Part shown: one piece after another, positions 45,846 to 57,258 of the stretch
Position numbering within the stretch: the first letter of the stretch is position 1
Layout of the letters: each line of letters opens with the position of its first letter
Assembly (NCBI GenBank): GCA_029204225.1
Contig: CM055094.1
Span: 67,044,536 to 67,108,535 of the forward strand
DNA: 64,000 bases
Direction: 5' to 3'
Origin: Diphasiastrum complanatum
Taxonomy: Eukaryota > Streptophyta > Lycopodiopsida > Lycopodiales > Lycopodiaceae
Position numbers and translations under genes: made by a program
The notes under the pieces: model-generated
What the model was told of the DNA's origin: nothing
The model's input: only the letters and a program-made list of their open reading frames with translations
Database searches by the model: none

Positions 45846-46523
45846 TGTGAAAAATATAAAAAAGCTATCTATCTTGACTTTAGGGGCTTGTCAAAGTTTG
45901 TTCATCAAGCATCTTGGTGTCATTAGTAGATAGGGCCATTTTTGGCTTTAGAGGTCAAGTAGTCAAGTACACATGTTTTATCATCATTAGGCCAAACGCT
46001 AATTATGATGTACCTCGAGCTAGTTAGATTTGATGAGTGATCAAGGTCAATGTGTTGGCAAAGAGTCAAGAGTCCAATCATAAGTGAGAGATTTGGTAGA
46101 AGGGTCTGATCAAAATCAAGGGATGATAAATCACTCATCCAATATGAGTAGAGAGGTCATAAATAAGGGTTCCAATAGGAATTGAGCTTGGGCAACCTCA
46201 AATTTCTTGATTTCTCTCATAATTTATATGGAGTTTTTGAGTCATATTTGAGATCAATTAATATTGTGTGTATTTCACTCTCTCTCTCTACCCGAGACCA
46301 AATTGTTGCTTTCTCTCTCTACTTGAGAGCAACAAATTTTTGTACTTGGTTTTTTTCATGAAGCTCTTCCACATGTGTGAAACTACTTTGGTGATGAATG
46401 TATGCATGCAGATTTGTCTCTTTGCCTTAGAATTTGACATAGATCTTGGATCTACAATGCCAAAACAAAGCTTAGGAGATCTAAATCAACATTAGGGCAT
46501 TTCCACACATGTGAATTTTCACA
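45846..46523 (+). repeat. LTR related to C4
   Basis: 678 bases from TGTGAAAAAT to GAATTTTCACA, immediately downstream of the RNase H end. Length and ends resemble the 655-base C4 LTR. It contains a CACATGTGAA element near the end. No target duplication can be checked because the 5' half of the element is gone. Confidence 0.65.
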
Positions 46524-47239
46524 AAAAAGGGAATACATTAGATTAGTGCTAAGATTCACTTGGAAACAAAAGAATTAAAGAAATACCAAAATACATTCAC
46601 TTTTTTGCAAATTGGGAGAGAAGAGGGGCAAAAGCATGATTAGAGATTGATAACTTTTTGTTTCTTTGGATCTAACCTCCGCCAACTTGCAGGAATGACC
46701 TCCATGATACAATGAACCTCCAGTTTGAAGGGTGAAGGTTACTTCTCATCCATTTTCTAGAAACTTGAAAAAAACAGTAAAAAAAATAAAAAAGACCTTA
46801 TAAAAAATTCATAAAAAAAGAAAAGTGTTCTTAATTGGTCAACTAACCTTTACCCACCTCCAGTGAGTGCTCGTAATCATCGTCTATCTGAAATCTATCT
46901 ATGCAAAAGAGATCAAATTAGATTTATGAAAATAAAATCCAATGACCTTGGAAATTCACTTGAATTCTAAGTCCTATTTATACAAGTAGTAATTCACATG
47001 ATATATTCCTTTAGAAAAATGACTTCAGATTGGGAATCAATCTGATATTGTCTTTGAGAAATTTCTAAAAAGTAAGAGCTCAATCAAGTGAAAAATAGAT
47101 TTAAGGGATTTCAAATTTGATGATTGCTGAGATCTGCTTCAAATATCCGAATCAAAATCTCATGATTACTTAAAATGTCCAAAAAAAAATTAATGGATTG
47201 TCCTATTAGCTGTCACTAGAAATATCTTGAGAACCGTGC
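46524..47239. other. Unassigned AT-rich segment
   Basis: No coding or repeat signal beyond A-rich runs near 46,760-46,820. Confidence 0.35.
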
Positions 47240-48019
47240 CAGCTTCTGATCTTTGAATTGTTGTTTAAGATCTGACAGCTCCTGTTCGAGTTTGTCAATC
47301 TTTGCGACAGCCTCCAAGAATTCTAGATGGTCTGAGGCTTCAGTGCAGGCAAGCACAGTTTGGATTTGTTGTGTGAGGTCATCAATTCGAAGCAGGGCCT
47401 GAAGCTATTCATCGTGTGCATCGGGCCCGCTGCAAGATGGGGTGGCATCACTCAAGAGCTCCTTCAGCTCATCCAACTCTTCCTCAACAAGAGCCTTTGC
47501 ATCCTCGAGCGGTTGTAAGAACTCAACTCGAAAATTTTCGAGCATCTGGCCTTGGAGCTGGTTCAGCTTCATGAGATCGACTGTGATTGATCCTGCATTG
47601 GTGCTTAGAGACAGAGCAGCTTCTGCCTTTAGTCTTGTCATTCGCTCCTCTTGTAAATATTTCTGGAGAGTGACATTATGTTGATTTGCAGCCAAAACTT
47701 GCTGCTTCAAAGAATCGTTTTGAGTCTAAAAATTGGCAGACTTGGCTTGAATCACCTTATTTGTCTGCTTCAAAGAATCAGCTTCCTTTATTAGAGTCTA
47801 AAGCTGTGTTTCAAGAGAACGATGTTGTTCGATCAGCTTCATGTTGTCTGATTCGAGCGAATCGATCTTCTTGAAGGACTCCTTCAGAGAGTCTAGTGAT
47901 TTTCTCTCTGAGGTGATAAGCTGCATCGTGAGTTGTCGGTGGTACTTGTCAAACTCATATACTTCAGCCACTAGATTCTTGGCTTTCTTTGTCATGGATC
48001 GAAACCAGTGGGGCTGGTA
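47240..48019 (-). pseudogene. Coiled-coil TE-associated ORF, middle part
   Basis: Minus strand: TKKAKNLVAEVYEFDKYHR and a long glutamate/lysine/leucine-rich coiled coil, then AGSITVDLMKLNQLQGQMLE, then ATPSCSGPDAHDE. It corresponds to 62.6-62.9 kb and 61.7-62.1 kb, where the two parts are now in opposite orientation. Here they are continuous, showing the original order. It is joined at about 48,020 to gypsy integrase. Confidence 0.55.
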
Positions 48020-50215
48020 TAATTAAGAATTTCTTTGATCCGATAAGGACCTTCGCCTGTGAATTTTAACTTTTTTTTGATCGCCTTGGTTTTATACATT
48101 AGGACTAGATCTCCGAAACGAAGATCCTTCTTTTGTAACCTTCGATCATGACATGCTTTGCATCTTTCCTTTTCAGCTGCCAATGCATGCATAGCTAATA
48201 AGCGTGTTTCACATAGCTTATGCAAAGCTTCATGGCGTAATTGTAGAGATTTGGATTCCTCAAGGCGTTACGTTGTGGCAATCCTTAAAGAAGGGACTAA
48301 AAACTCTACTGGCATTACACCATCCTGACCATACACCAATTGGAAGGGTGTTTGATCAGTGCTTCCCTTATATGTTGTCCTGAATGCCCATAGAGCAGCA
48401 TGCAGCTTGTGTTCCCAATCTGATCTGCTAGCTTCAACTATTTTCGTGAGCACGCTAGACAGGATCTTATTGGATAATTCTGCTTGCCCATTACCGCGAG
48501 GATAATAAGGCGTACTGGTTGTATAGATCACAAAGAATTCCTCCAAAAGGACCTTGATGGTCTCATTGATGAAATGACTTCCGCAATCGCTGACTATCTC
48601 CACCAGGCATCCAAAGCGCACAATGATATTTTCATAGAGGAACTTGGCAGTGGTCTTAGAATCAGCTACTCTTACTACCTTGGCTTTGACCCACTTGGTG
48701 AGATAGTCGGTGGCTACGATTATGTATCGAGCTAGGGTACTTCTTGTTGCAGGGTGAATTGGACCAATGTAATCCAATCCCCACTTTTTGAATGGTGTTT
48801 GGGCTAAGATCGGGTGCAATAGGTCATAATTCAATCTCGTTGGTCTCCTTGCCCTTTGGCACACATCGCACTTCCTCAGGTATTCCTCCGTATCCTTATG
48901 AACCATTGGCCACCAACATCCTGATTGTAGGATCTTGCGAATTGTCATGTCGGATGCAAAATGTCCTCCACCCAAGCCTTCATGTAAAAGCGAAATGATC
49001 TGGGTGGCCTCATGAGGAAGAATACATCGCTGAAGAATCCCCTCTAGTCCTCTTCGTTACAATTGGCTGGCAATCAGTTGATAAGGTCTAGCTTTCAAGA
49101 TCAATTTTTGCTGATCCGCCTTTGGTAGTGATTTGTCTAACTGGCCCCGCATTAGATATTCAACTATGTCGGCAGCCCATTCTGATACTGTGTCTACATA
49201 AAATAAGGCAGCATCGGCCAGCTCATCATCGGATTGGGTTGCAAACTCATTTCCCTTGATTCGTGACACATGATCTGCCATTGAGTGTTGTTTTCCCTTG
49301 CAGACGACTATTTGAAAATCAAACTCCAACAACAAAAGTAGCCATCTAGTGATTCTCCCTGTATTGCAAGTTTTATTAACGAGATAGAGCAAAGGTTGAT
49401 GGTCCTTATAAAAAGCAAAGTGTGTGGCCATTAGATAGTGTCAAAACTTCTTAACCGCATAGATCATTGTCAGTGCTTCCCGCTCTGTGGTTGAATAATT
49501 CATTTTTGTATCACTAAGTTGTCAGCTTGCAAATCAGATCGGAAAATTCTTTTTGTGTTCTCTTGGCTGGATTAAGACTGCTCCAACTGCATACTTCGAT
49601 GCGTCTGTATGCACATGAAACTCAATGGACCAATTGGGTGGACGTAGGAGGTTTGATAGGTCCGTGGCGATCCCATGTCTAGATACTATATGGCCGAGAA
49701 TTAAGCCATGTGTAACGCAAAATTGACATTTTTTTGGATTCAAGGAGATCTGGAAATTGTGGTTTTTTTGTATCACCTTCTCCAAATTGGATAAGTGTTC
49801 TGAGTCTAGTCTATGCACGCACATATCGTCCAAGAAAATTTCCAGAAATTTCTGCAAATACCCTTTTAATGCCGCCTACATGGCTTGTTGGAAAGTGCTT
49901 GGGGCATTGCAAATCCGAATGGCATCACCTTATAGACATAGGGTTCCCATTCCGTGGCGAATGTTGTCTTATATTGGTCTTGGGGTGCTATCTTTACCTG
50001 GTCGTAACTGTTGAAGCCATCTAAAAAACTGTAGGCTTCGGCTCTAGCCACTCTGTCCAGGACACGTTCTATAAAGGGTAAAGGAAAATAATCATTTTTG
50101 GTGACTGCATTTAGCACCTTTAGATTCACACAGATTCGTATTTTGCCATTCTTCTTGGGTACTATAACTATCGGCGATACCCATTTAGTGTGGGCCATTT
50201 GGAGCTAGTCAAGAG
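48020..50215 (-). pseudogene. Gypsy G2 RT, RNase H and integrase
   Basis: Minus strand, in order: RT (TKWVSPIVIVPKKNGKIR, YSFLDGFNSYDQVKIAPQD, FLDDMCVHRLDSEHL); RNase H (HTDASKYAVGAVLIQ, SMADHVSRI); integrase with zinc-binding GGGHFASD ... CDVCQRARR, then WGLDYIGPI, IVSDCGSHF and GNGQAELSNKI (all three catalytic acids kept), then the C-terminal region (GEGPYRIKEIL). This is the Ty3/gypsy order (RT before integrase). Frames break near 49,860, 49,530, 49,440 and 48,250. No LTR, Gag or protease is attached. Confidence 0.9.
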
Positions 50216-50885
50216 CATCAAAGGAGAGGCAATTGGCAAAGATGTCATGGATCTGTTTTTATAGCATATTGAAGACTCAAGGTCAAAGGAGTAGAAAGGA
50301 AGTGGGCTTCAAGTTTACTTTACTTGTTCTATCTCATGTTTGAGCAATTTCATGTGGATGTGTGCAAATTGTCAAGATATGGTAAAACTAGCTACGTTGG
50401 TGAGCATTGTTTTGATGTTGGATTTGTACTAGCATTCTTGGCTGGTTTTGCTGATGCAAATGAAGCTATTGGAGGTTCATTATGTCACTCATTCATGGTC
50501 AAGTCATCAAGGCTTGATGGCATCTTATGGCAAGATGGAAGTGGAGGCTCATTCATGGAGTATCATGGTGGATACATGGAAACAAAGGGCAAAGGAGGAG
50601 GAGACATGCAAGCAAAAGTTGATCACTCACATTTATTGGTTGTTTGCAGTATTTTTCCAGAGAGTTTAGAGTTGGAAGCATGGTGGAATCATTTCATTTA
50701 CATTCTATTTGATTCTTTATGTTCTAGTTACATCTCGATATGTAAAATTGATTTAAGAAATAGTGAAGCATCCCAAGTGAACACTATTCTCTATATCAAT
50801 AATGGTTGTTTCTATTTTGAGCATTACATGATCATTGAAAGAAGGTCTATTCTCGGGAAGAACATCATTCTTATGATGGATCTCT
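50216..50885. other. Unassigned segment
   Basis: A plus-strand open frame of 189 codons (50,324-50,893) has no recognisable domain and odd composition. It precedes a copia RNase H end, so it is probably degraded element interior. Confidence 0.35.
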
Positions 50886-51107
50886 ATGGTTAAAAACTAT
50901 GCTAGAAGCAAGCATATTGAGATACAATATCATTTTGTGAGGGAGCAAGTCATTGCAAAGGAGGTGGAGCTTCAACATGTGTCTTCAAGGGAATGTGTAG
51001 CTGATATCTTCACCATAGCATTGGGAAAAGACTTGTTCATGAATCATAGGACTTCACTTGGAGTGTTATCAAAGTCTATGCTAAAACTAGTTGAAGAGGG
51101 AGTGTGA
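50886..51107 (+). pseudogene. C4-related copia RNase H C-terminus
   Basis: ARSKHIEIQYHFVREQVIAK, then VSSRECVADIFTIALGKDL, ending in VEEGV with the stop inside the LTR start, exactly as in C4. TKPL is changed to TIAL. The tract GAAGAGGGAG precedes the LTR. Confidence 0.85.
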
Positions 51108-51747
51108 AAGATTCAACTAGTTTCATTACATTTTGCTATATTTCTATATTTGGCATATTGAGGCCAAAACTTGTTTTAGACTTAGAGATTGACTTTTCAA
51201 AGTTCATTAGTCTAAATTTCATTTGAATAAACACTTTTTGAAAGTGTGGGAAAGTTAGAATGCGAGTTTGAGTAAATTCAAATTTGAATAGTTGGGTACA
51301 TTGAATCTAGACCCAAAATCAATAAGGTTAGCATTTTGGTGGGAAAGCCAAGTGGCCAAATAGGGTTTGGACCTGCTATAAAAGGATGTAGCTTATGGAG
51401 AAAGTATTCTTCTCTCTTCTCTATCTCATTTCATGCTTATACATGGTTCTCTTGGGTTCTACTATCCATTGATGCACTATCTTGGTGTGTGTGTTCTATG
51501 TGTAGAATGATTTATATTTGCTATTTTTGGATCCACACATGTGAAATATAGTAGCTTGCTGGTTTTGTACAGACAGCAACAGTACTTTACCATTTCATTC
51601 AAGTTTGATCAAGTTCTATTGGTGTTTGCATCTCATTTTGTGTGTAGATGCTGATTTTTCTACGTTGGTGAGATTGGTAGTGTATTTCTCTCTCTAACCA
51701 AAGACCATTCAAGTAGATTGGATCTTAAGGATTTGAAATCTTTCACA
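51103..51747 (+). repeat. LTR related to C4
   Basis: 645 bases, TGTGAAAGAT to CTTTCACA, with the ending GATCTTAAGGATTTG resembling the C4 LTR end. A TATAAAAGG-type box lies near 51,377. Clearly diverged from C4. Confidence 0.7.
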
Positions 51748-52050
51748 CAGATGTGGCGAAGGACACAAAATTGCAGGATGTCCTTACAAAGGACAATATA
51801 CATCCTTCTGTCGAGAATGCGGTTATGGACACTGCTACAAGAATTGTCCATTGAGACTTGGAACCAGTGCACCACTAAACTTCATTGCAATACAACAGGC
51901 AGTAGTTCCAACGGGGATACCACCGAAAGAGCAACATTTCCATGCTCTTGTGTTAGCCATTACACGAGCACAGAAGAGGAAGGAAGTAGCTCCCTCACCA
52001 CCACCATCAGTCATTGATGACCAACCCTCAACTTCAGCGCCATATCCGAA
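51748..52050 (+). pseudogene. Zinc-knuckle Gag-like fragment
   Basis: One plus frame reads a knuckle remnant (RCGEGHKIAGCPYKG) and a second (FCRECGYGHCYKNC), followed by a proline-rich tail (PSPPPSVIDDQPST). Double knuckles like this occur in Gag of plant LTR elements. No other domain is attached; the left side is an LTR end and the right side passes into C2 leader at about 52,052. Confidence 0.4.
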
Positions 52051-52051
52051 T

Positions 52052-53288
52052 CGGGAGAACTGTCTTTTGAGAGTTCGGGGTTTACGGCAGGTTGAAGACG
52101 GAAGGAGAAACACTGGTGCAGAGAGTTTGGCACATAGAAGCTTGGTGAGGTTGAGACTGTGTGAGGATTCAGAGACAAGGGTTGTCGGCTGAATCAGAAC
52201 CTCAGCAAACGGACTTTTGAAATTCCGAAGCAGGCTATTTGGTGTCTGCAGTCAGTGTGCATTCAATTGGTCACCATTTGACAAATGGATTGAAGCATCT
52301 ACTTTCTAGTAGTAGGTCGACCTTAGAAGAAGAGGATTGGCTAGTCAGAGGGTTGTGAACAGTCAATCAAGATCAGTATTTCCAAGGAAAACCCTGGCCT
52401 GGGGTAAAAGTTTGGTTTCTTAGCTGTAGGAGACCATTCTCTGAGCTGTAAAAGCAAGAACAAGGGTGTCCTAGTGCAAAGAAGAATATTTTCAGAGGCC
52501 GTGAATAGTCGTGCTACATCTGAGTAGCTGGAACGGATTTAATCTGGCAGCCATAGCCTGAAAAATCAAGAAAGGGTGAGGAGGAGGTCGCGGCTGAGTT
52601 CGTGCGCCCAAACCCATTTTGATTCCCAGTTCTTCGTAGTGTCTAGTGGTTGCAAGAGTGATCATCATCATGCGAATCGGCCAGAGACCGTTGGATCAAC
52701 AACTAGTATGATCAAGGGCCAAGATAACATCCTTAAAAAGTATTGTGGGCCATTGGTTTGAGATAAACCATTGGATCCGTTTGAAAAGAGCCTTGAAGTG
52801 GGCTAAAGGGACTTGAAGTGCATTCTAGCCTTCAACTTCATTAAAAAATTCCATACTGAAATTGGAGTTGGGTCCCTTCACAAGTGAAGTGTGAAGTTTC
52901 TTCAAGGTGAAGAAACAGTTCAAAAACACAAAAAGCCCTTAATTTTGCTTCCTTTATCCGTTTTGACCCAAACGAAAGGCTATAACCTCCAAACAAAGGG
53001 CACCCGGACTATACCTGCAAGTACGGTACAGAAAACAGAGTGACTGTAGCGGATAATGTGTTCGGAGTGTGCCAAAAGTGATTTCACCATTCCATTGGGC
53101 ACACAATTGGGAGTTGACGACTAAGTGCATTTTGGAAGGCGACGCCGATTTGGCTTTCAAATTGGTGGAAAAGCGACGAATGGCCTGGTAAGCAAAAAAG
53201 TGCAGGTCATTATTTTTAACTTTTGACATCACAGTTGGCCTCGACATACTGCTTTTAGCGTACGGCAGAAGTTTCAAGCAGTTTTGTG
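52052..53288 (+). other. C2 leader, plus-strand copy
   Basis: 52,052-52,150 matches the reverse complement of 14,760-14,860; 52,585-53,288 matches the reverse complement of 35,384-36,095. The primer site and LTR that should precede it are missing. Confidence 0.7.
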
Positions 53289-53552
53289 ATGGCAAACATG
53301 GGAGAGTCCATTTTGAGTGAAAGTAGCAAATTGGATGGGATTTCCAACTATGCAGTGTGGAAATTCAAAATGAAAAACATACCGATGGAGAAAGACGTGT
53401 GGGAAGTCATCACAGGTGATGAGAGAAGGCCGCCAAATGAAGCGGATATCAAAGTGTCTGACAAAAAGATGAGGAAAGCTTTGACCTTCATTAACTTGTC
53501 AGTGAAGGATCACATCATTACCCACATTTGTCATGCTGTTACACCCAGACTA
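53289..53552 (+). pseudogene. C2 gag N-terminus, truncated
   Basis: MANMGESILSESSKLDGISN, then KDVWEVITGDERRPPNEADI, then KDHIITHICHAVTPR. It is cut at about 53,552 by the inverted RT-like fragment. Confidence 0.85.
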
Positions 53553-53986
53553 ACCAATGCCAAATTCCTTACAAAGTAGATGCACATAAAACATGGGTTA
53601 TGTTGAGCCTTATCCACACCATTCACATACAGATTGGTAGTAATCCAATTACGCTCATCAATGGCATTTGTAAGTTTGTTATTCATTATACTTTTTCCAT
53701 GGAGCCAATTGGTATTTTTCAAAAAGTTTGTTACAACATCTTTGCAAATCAAGGCGTTCCATAACAGTCTCATGATCAATATTTTGATAAGTAGGTAAAA
53801 ACCTTGCCAAATCAAGCCATCCACAATAAAGTTCTAAAGCTACCTCCTTTATATTAGACTGACGCAACGAGATGTGATTAAGTCTTTTGTTCAAGTCATT
53901 CTTTAAAATTTTGCTTCTAATAATTCCAGTATCCATCAAGACAACATGCTCAGAAATTCCGAAAATAAACTCTTTAAAATGTTTGT
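53549..53986 (-). pseudogene. Inverted fragment of the RT-like ORF
   Basis: The minus strand reads the same protein as 30,161-30,605 (KHFKEFIFGISEHVVLMDTG, NHISLRQSNIKEVALELYCG, NALICKDVVTNFLKNTNWLH), with one frameshift near 53,760 and several substitutions. It is bounded by C2 gag on the left and C3 RNase H on the right. Confidence 0.75.
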
Positions 53987-53987
53987 G

Positions 53988-54353
53988 ACGAAGGATCTCA
54001 TGTTTCATTCCAAAACGAAACACATCGCTATTAAATATCATCTGATAAGGGATTTCGTCGAGAAAGGAAAGCTCAAGACCAAGTTTATTCCAACAAAAGA
54101 GATGGTGGCTGATATTTTCACCAAACCTGTTGACAAGGCGATGTTTGAGAAGCAGCGTGTGAGTTTAGGAATCATAAAACTACCATGCTTTGAGAGGGAG
54201 CTGAAGAAACTTGAAGTTTCCACCCACAAAGCATTGCGAGCTTATGAGCCACAAACCACCGCTACCAAAACCTCATCATATACAAACAACGAAAATAACG
54301 AAGGCCGACAACCTGCAAACCCCAACAAACCGCAAACCCCAACGTCCGAGTAA
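53988..54353 (+). pseudogene. C3 RNase H C-terminus, right arm
   Basis: MFHSKTKHIAIKYHLIRDFV, then EMVADIFTKPVDKAMFEKQ, ending in QTPTSE. It is the inverted counterpart of 17,227-17,591. Confidence 0.85.
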
Positions 54354-54913
54354 CGAACGAAGATGACCGAAGGAAACTGCAGCTCAACACTCACGGTCCA
54401 CAAGTGAATACCGAAGCTCAACCAATGACAGCTTGGTCTATGGCCGAAAAGACGACTACGTAGTCGGCGCGTCTTCACGACTTAAGATCAACGCAGTACC
54501 AACAGGACAGAAGAACTTCACGGATGAAGGAGACATCAAATCGAAAGCCATTGGTAGTGGCTTAAGCAGCTCTTGCAATCATTAATCAAATTAAAGATCA
54601 GTTCCTTCCTCTCCTTCTATATATAGAGGATGAATGGGAGAAGGATGATTAGATAGGTTGAGTGATTGAATGATGAATGTGAGGACGAAAAGTCGTCTGC
54701 TAGTAAGCAGGACGAGTTGAGCTGATCAGTCCAATAAGGACGCACACATAGAGGTAGATCGAAGTGTACGCTAGTAAGCGACACTCACCTTTTTCGTAAG
54801 AGACAAAGTTTCTCTTGTGGTAACGCGCAGTGCGGTATGCCAAACAAACGCTCAAAGAAATCATTGTAATCGAACACATGTTTTTCTTATCTCCTGTCTG
54901 TTGTGTGTAAACT
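54354..54913 (+). repeat. C3 LTR, right arm
   Basis: Inverted counterpart of 16,710-17,226. It lacks the last about 80 bases present at 16,630-16,710, and is cut by the Crypton-like fragment. A TATATATAG box is near 54,618. Confidence 0.8.
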
Positions 54914-55305
54914 TTGGCCAGTAGACAAACTATTTAGCCTTGCACAAATAATCCTACCAATGCCACGAAGGATACCAACCAACGTTTCACCAGGATAAAG
55001 AAAACCATTTTTCTTTAGAACTTGTAAGAAGAACGAAACTAAAAGATCAAGCAAACTTTTTAAATTAGATTCAAACAGATCTTCAATAGAAACACTTGTA
55101 TCTAAGTCCATAACGACACGCCATTCATTAAATCTGTTTCTAGCCCATCTATCTACATAGATAGACCACCTATTACCTCCACTCTCAACAATAGCAAGCT
55201 CGGATTGTTCAAGAGCATGGAAACCCTGCTTCAAAACATCAACATGCTCACAAGAAAGGGATACATCAACCTCAGATGCATTTTCCACCAAGCTACTACC
55301 TTCAT
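54914..55305 (-). pseudogene. Crypton-type recombinase N-terminal-like fragment
   Basis: Minus strand, open from at least 55,513; the likely protein start is Met at 55,305. It reads YVDRWARNRFNEWRVVMDL, then SIEDLFESNLKSLLDLLVSF, then VLKKNGFLYPGETLVGILRG and IGRI. The pattern (Trp-rich helix with FxEWR; LxxLLxxFFLxVxKKxGxxYPxxTLxxIxxGIxR) is that of the N-terminal part of Crypton-derived proteins such as ZMYM, QRICH1 and KIAA1958. The catalytic tyrosine recombinase domain is absent: the C3 LTR begins right after. I rely on remembered family pattern, not on a search. Confidence 0.4.
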
Positions 55306-55606
55306 CCATAACCAAAAGCCTGAACAAGCGCAAAACATACACAAAACACCCATTAACGCCCTTCTGAAACAAAAAACAACAGAAAACCTCCATTAGCAAG
55401 ACGACCTCCATTAGCAAGACATCTCCAACGGCCAAGCGTAACAACATGAAGAACACAGAATGCCAAGAGACAAAGCCGAGATCCACCCGAAGAAGACTGC
55501 TAACCAACAACAAAAAAAAAAACGAAAGTATAGATATAGTATTAACAACTGTATATATGATTTAAAAATCGTATATACGGCGGCCACACCTGCCAAATAA
55601 CGTCAG
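55306..55606 (-). other. Upstream of Crypton-like fragment, unassigned
   Basis: Continues open on the minus strand to 55,513, but with a hydrophobic, unconvincing composition. TTGGTTAGCAG near 55,500 could be a splice acceptor. Present only in the right arm. Confidence 0.3.
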
Positions 55607-55702
55607 GTAACGGGCCTATACGGCCCCTTACGGAATATTGTGATGCCCGGGCTCGGCCTTGGGTGTCACAATATTCTCTATAGGGCCATATAGGCCCGTT
55701 AT
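55607..55702. repeat. 96-base hairpin (inverted repeat)
   Basis: Arms of about 35 bases (AACGGGCCTATAC ... AATATTGTG against its complement CACAATATT ... TATAGGCCCGTT) around a GC-rich loop. A few mismatches lie in the stem. Looks like a foldback element or a MITE end. Confidence 0.7.
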
Positions 55703-55708
55703 CTAATA

Positions 55709-55936
55709 CGTAATGGATTCTTTGTGATGATTATGCCCATTTTTTGACCTTTTTAAAATCAGAAAATGTCACGAGCTTTTTTTTTAAAAAAATTGAAAAA
55801 AAAAAAACGCGTGTCAACCCGCGCACGTTAGTCCATGTCAGACTACCACGTGGCAAATTTTGACTAGTCCAAAAAAAGTCAAACTACAAATAATGGTTTA
55901 TTAATAGCATGTGAAAAAGTCAAAGAATCCATTACG
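55709..55936. mobile_element. MITE-like segment with 16-base inverted ends
   Basis: CGTAATGGATTCTTTG at 55,710-55,725 and its reverse complement at 55,921-55,936, 228 bases overall, AT-rich and noncoding. No clear target duplication. Because the right end also abuts the foldback element, the ends may be shared or coincidental. Confidence 0.35.
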
Positions 55937-56110
55937 CAATGGAATGGGCCGGGCACAGGCCATTCTGCCCGGTAAAACTTTCCAAAAAAATTTAGGCGAG
56001 GCCCCCGGTTTAGCTTTCCAAAAAATTTTAGGCTCGGCCTCTCCGAGCCTCGCCTAAAATAATTCCGGAAAGCTTTACCGGGCAAAATGGCATGTGCGAG
56101 ACCCATTCCA
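55937..56110. mobile_element. Foldback element, right-arm copy
   Basis: Inverted counterpart of 16,327-16,500 with the same GCCCGGTAAA arms and inner AGGCTCGG/CCGAGCCT pair. Confidence 0.6.
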
Positions 56111-57258
56111 TAGTACATAGAGGCAAGCTCATGGCATGTGCCGGACCCATTGCATAGTACATAGAGGCAAGCTCATAGTGCAAATGCACATTCATGAGTT
56201 TTGCCATAGTACATAGAGGCAAGCTCATAGTGCAAATGCAGATTCATGAGTTTAGTGTCGTGCTGTGCCGGTTGTTACAACGGACAGACAAGGAAGCTAC
56301 GCATCAATATTTGTGAGAGGAGAAGAGAGAGGGAGAGGAAAGATGGATGAGGAGTGGGTTATATATTAGCGAGGAATCCGAAGGTAGAAGGGAAAGCAAT
56401 AAGCAACTTCGGCTAACTTGGGGCTCTCGAAAAAAGCCGCATCACGCATGATCCTCGTGATCCCCTGAGCTTTACGGATTACGATGAGTGCCGAGTCTGC
56501 AGCTCACAGACACATACTCATACTCATACTCAGACCAATTTCTGGATAGAGATTCACAGATGGGGCGTCAAAATCCATCAGCAGGCAGCCAGCAGCCACT
56601 TGGCCATAATCACCATGAATCGCAATACTGACTCCACCAATCCATTATGTCCTGACGCGGAAAGTACTGCGTATCTGATCAAAGAATCGTGATCACGAGC
56701 GACGTGAAAGACAGTACACAAATCTGAATTGCTTGCAAAGAAGGGTAAATTATTAAAGTCAGCAATTCATCCATCATAAGAGAAGAATTTGCAGCTGTTC
56801 TACAGAAAGAAATCGATCAGACGTTTTGTTAAGTGGTTTATAAAAGTTGACAATCCAGATTTTATTCTGATATTATACCTCTTTACTGATAATTGATGCA
56901 TCCATTGCTATTATAAGGATGACTCGAAAAGTTTTACTATCGGCATGATATTGTATAAATTGTCAGAAGGTGCAGAAAGTGGGGAGGGGAGTACAGGGTA
57001 CTCGACTGACCGTCAAGAGCTTTTGGACCTGAGCAGCGGCCTTGAATAGTTGTTGATGTGCGATGAGCAGTTGCACATGCCACAGAGTTAGAGTAGCATG
57101 CAATTTGCAAAAAACTTTAAAGAAAAGTGTGTACTTTCTATCCATGCGCAGGCGGCAGACTCCGACTCCCTAGTTGACGTTGTCGACGGTTTAAAGCTTT
57201 GTAATCCATTATGACATCGATGGAATTGCTTGTGCTGTTTTTTGTCTTTGTTTTGCTT
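56110..57258 (-). pseudogene. Dead copy of the 41-kb gene's 5' region, right arm
   Basis: Minus-strand counterpart of 15,074-16,346, with the same promoter blocks, TATATA near 56,361, leader and degraded first codons. It has three tandem units (left arm: five) and three GAGTAT hexamers (left arm: four). Long stretches (for example 56,970-57,240) are identical to the left arm. Confidence 0.75.

Noticed and set aside
50324-50893. 189-codon frame as a gene
   Set aside because: No recognisable motif, glycine/serine patches, and it leads into a copia RNase H stub; more likely degraded element DNA.
54887-55513. Whole 208-codon frame as an intact gene
   Set aside because: Only the part from 55,305 looks protein-like; the end reads into the C3 LTR and the front is an unconvincing hydrophobic stretch.
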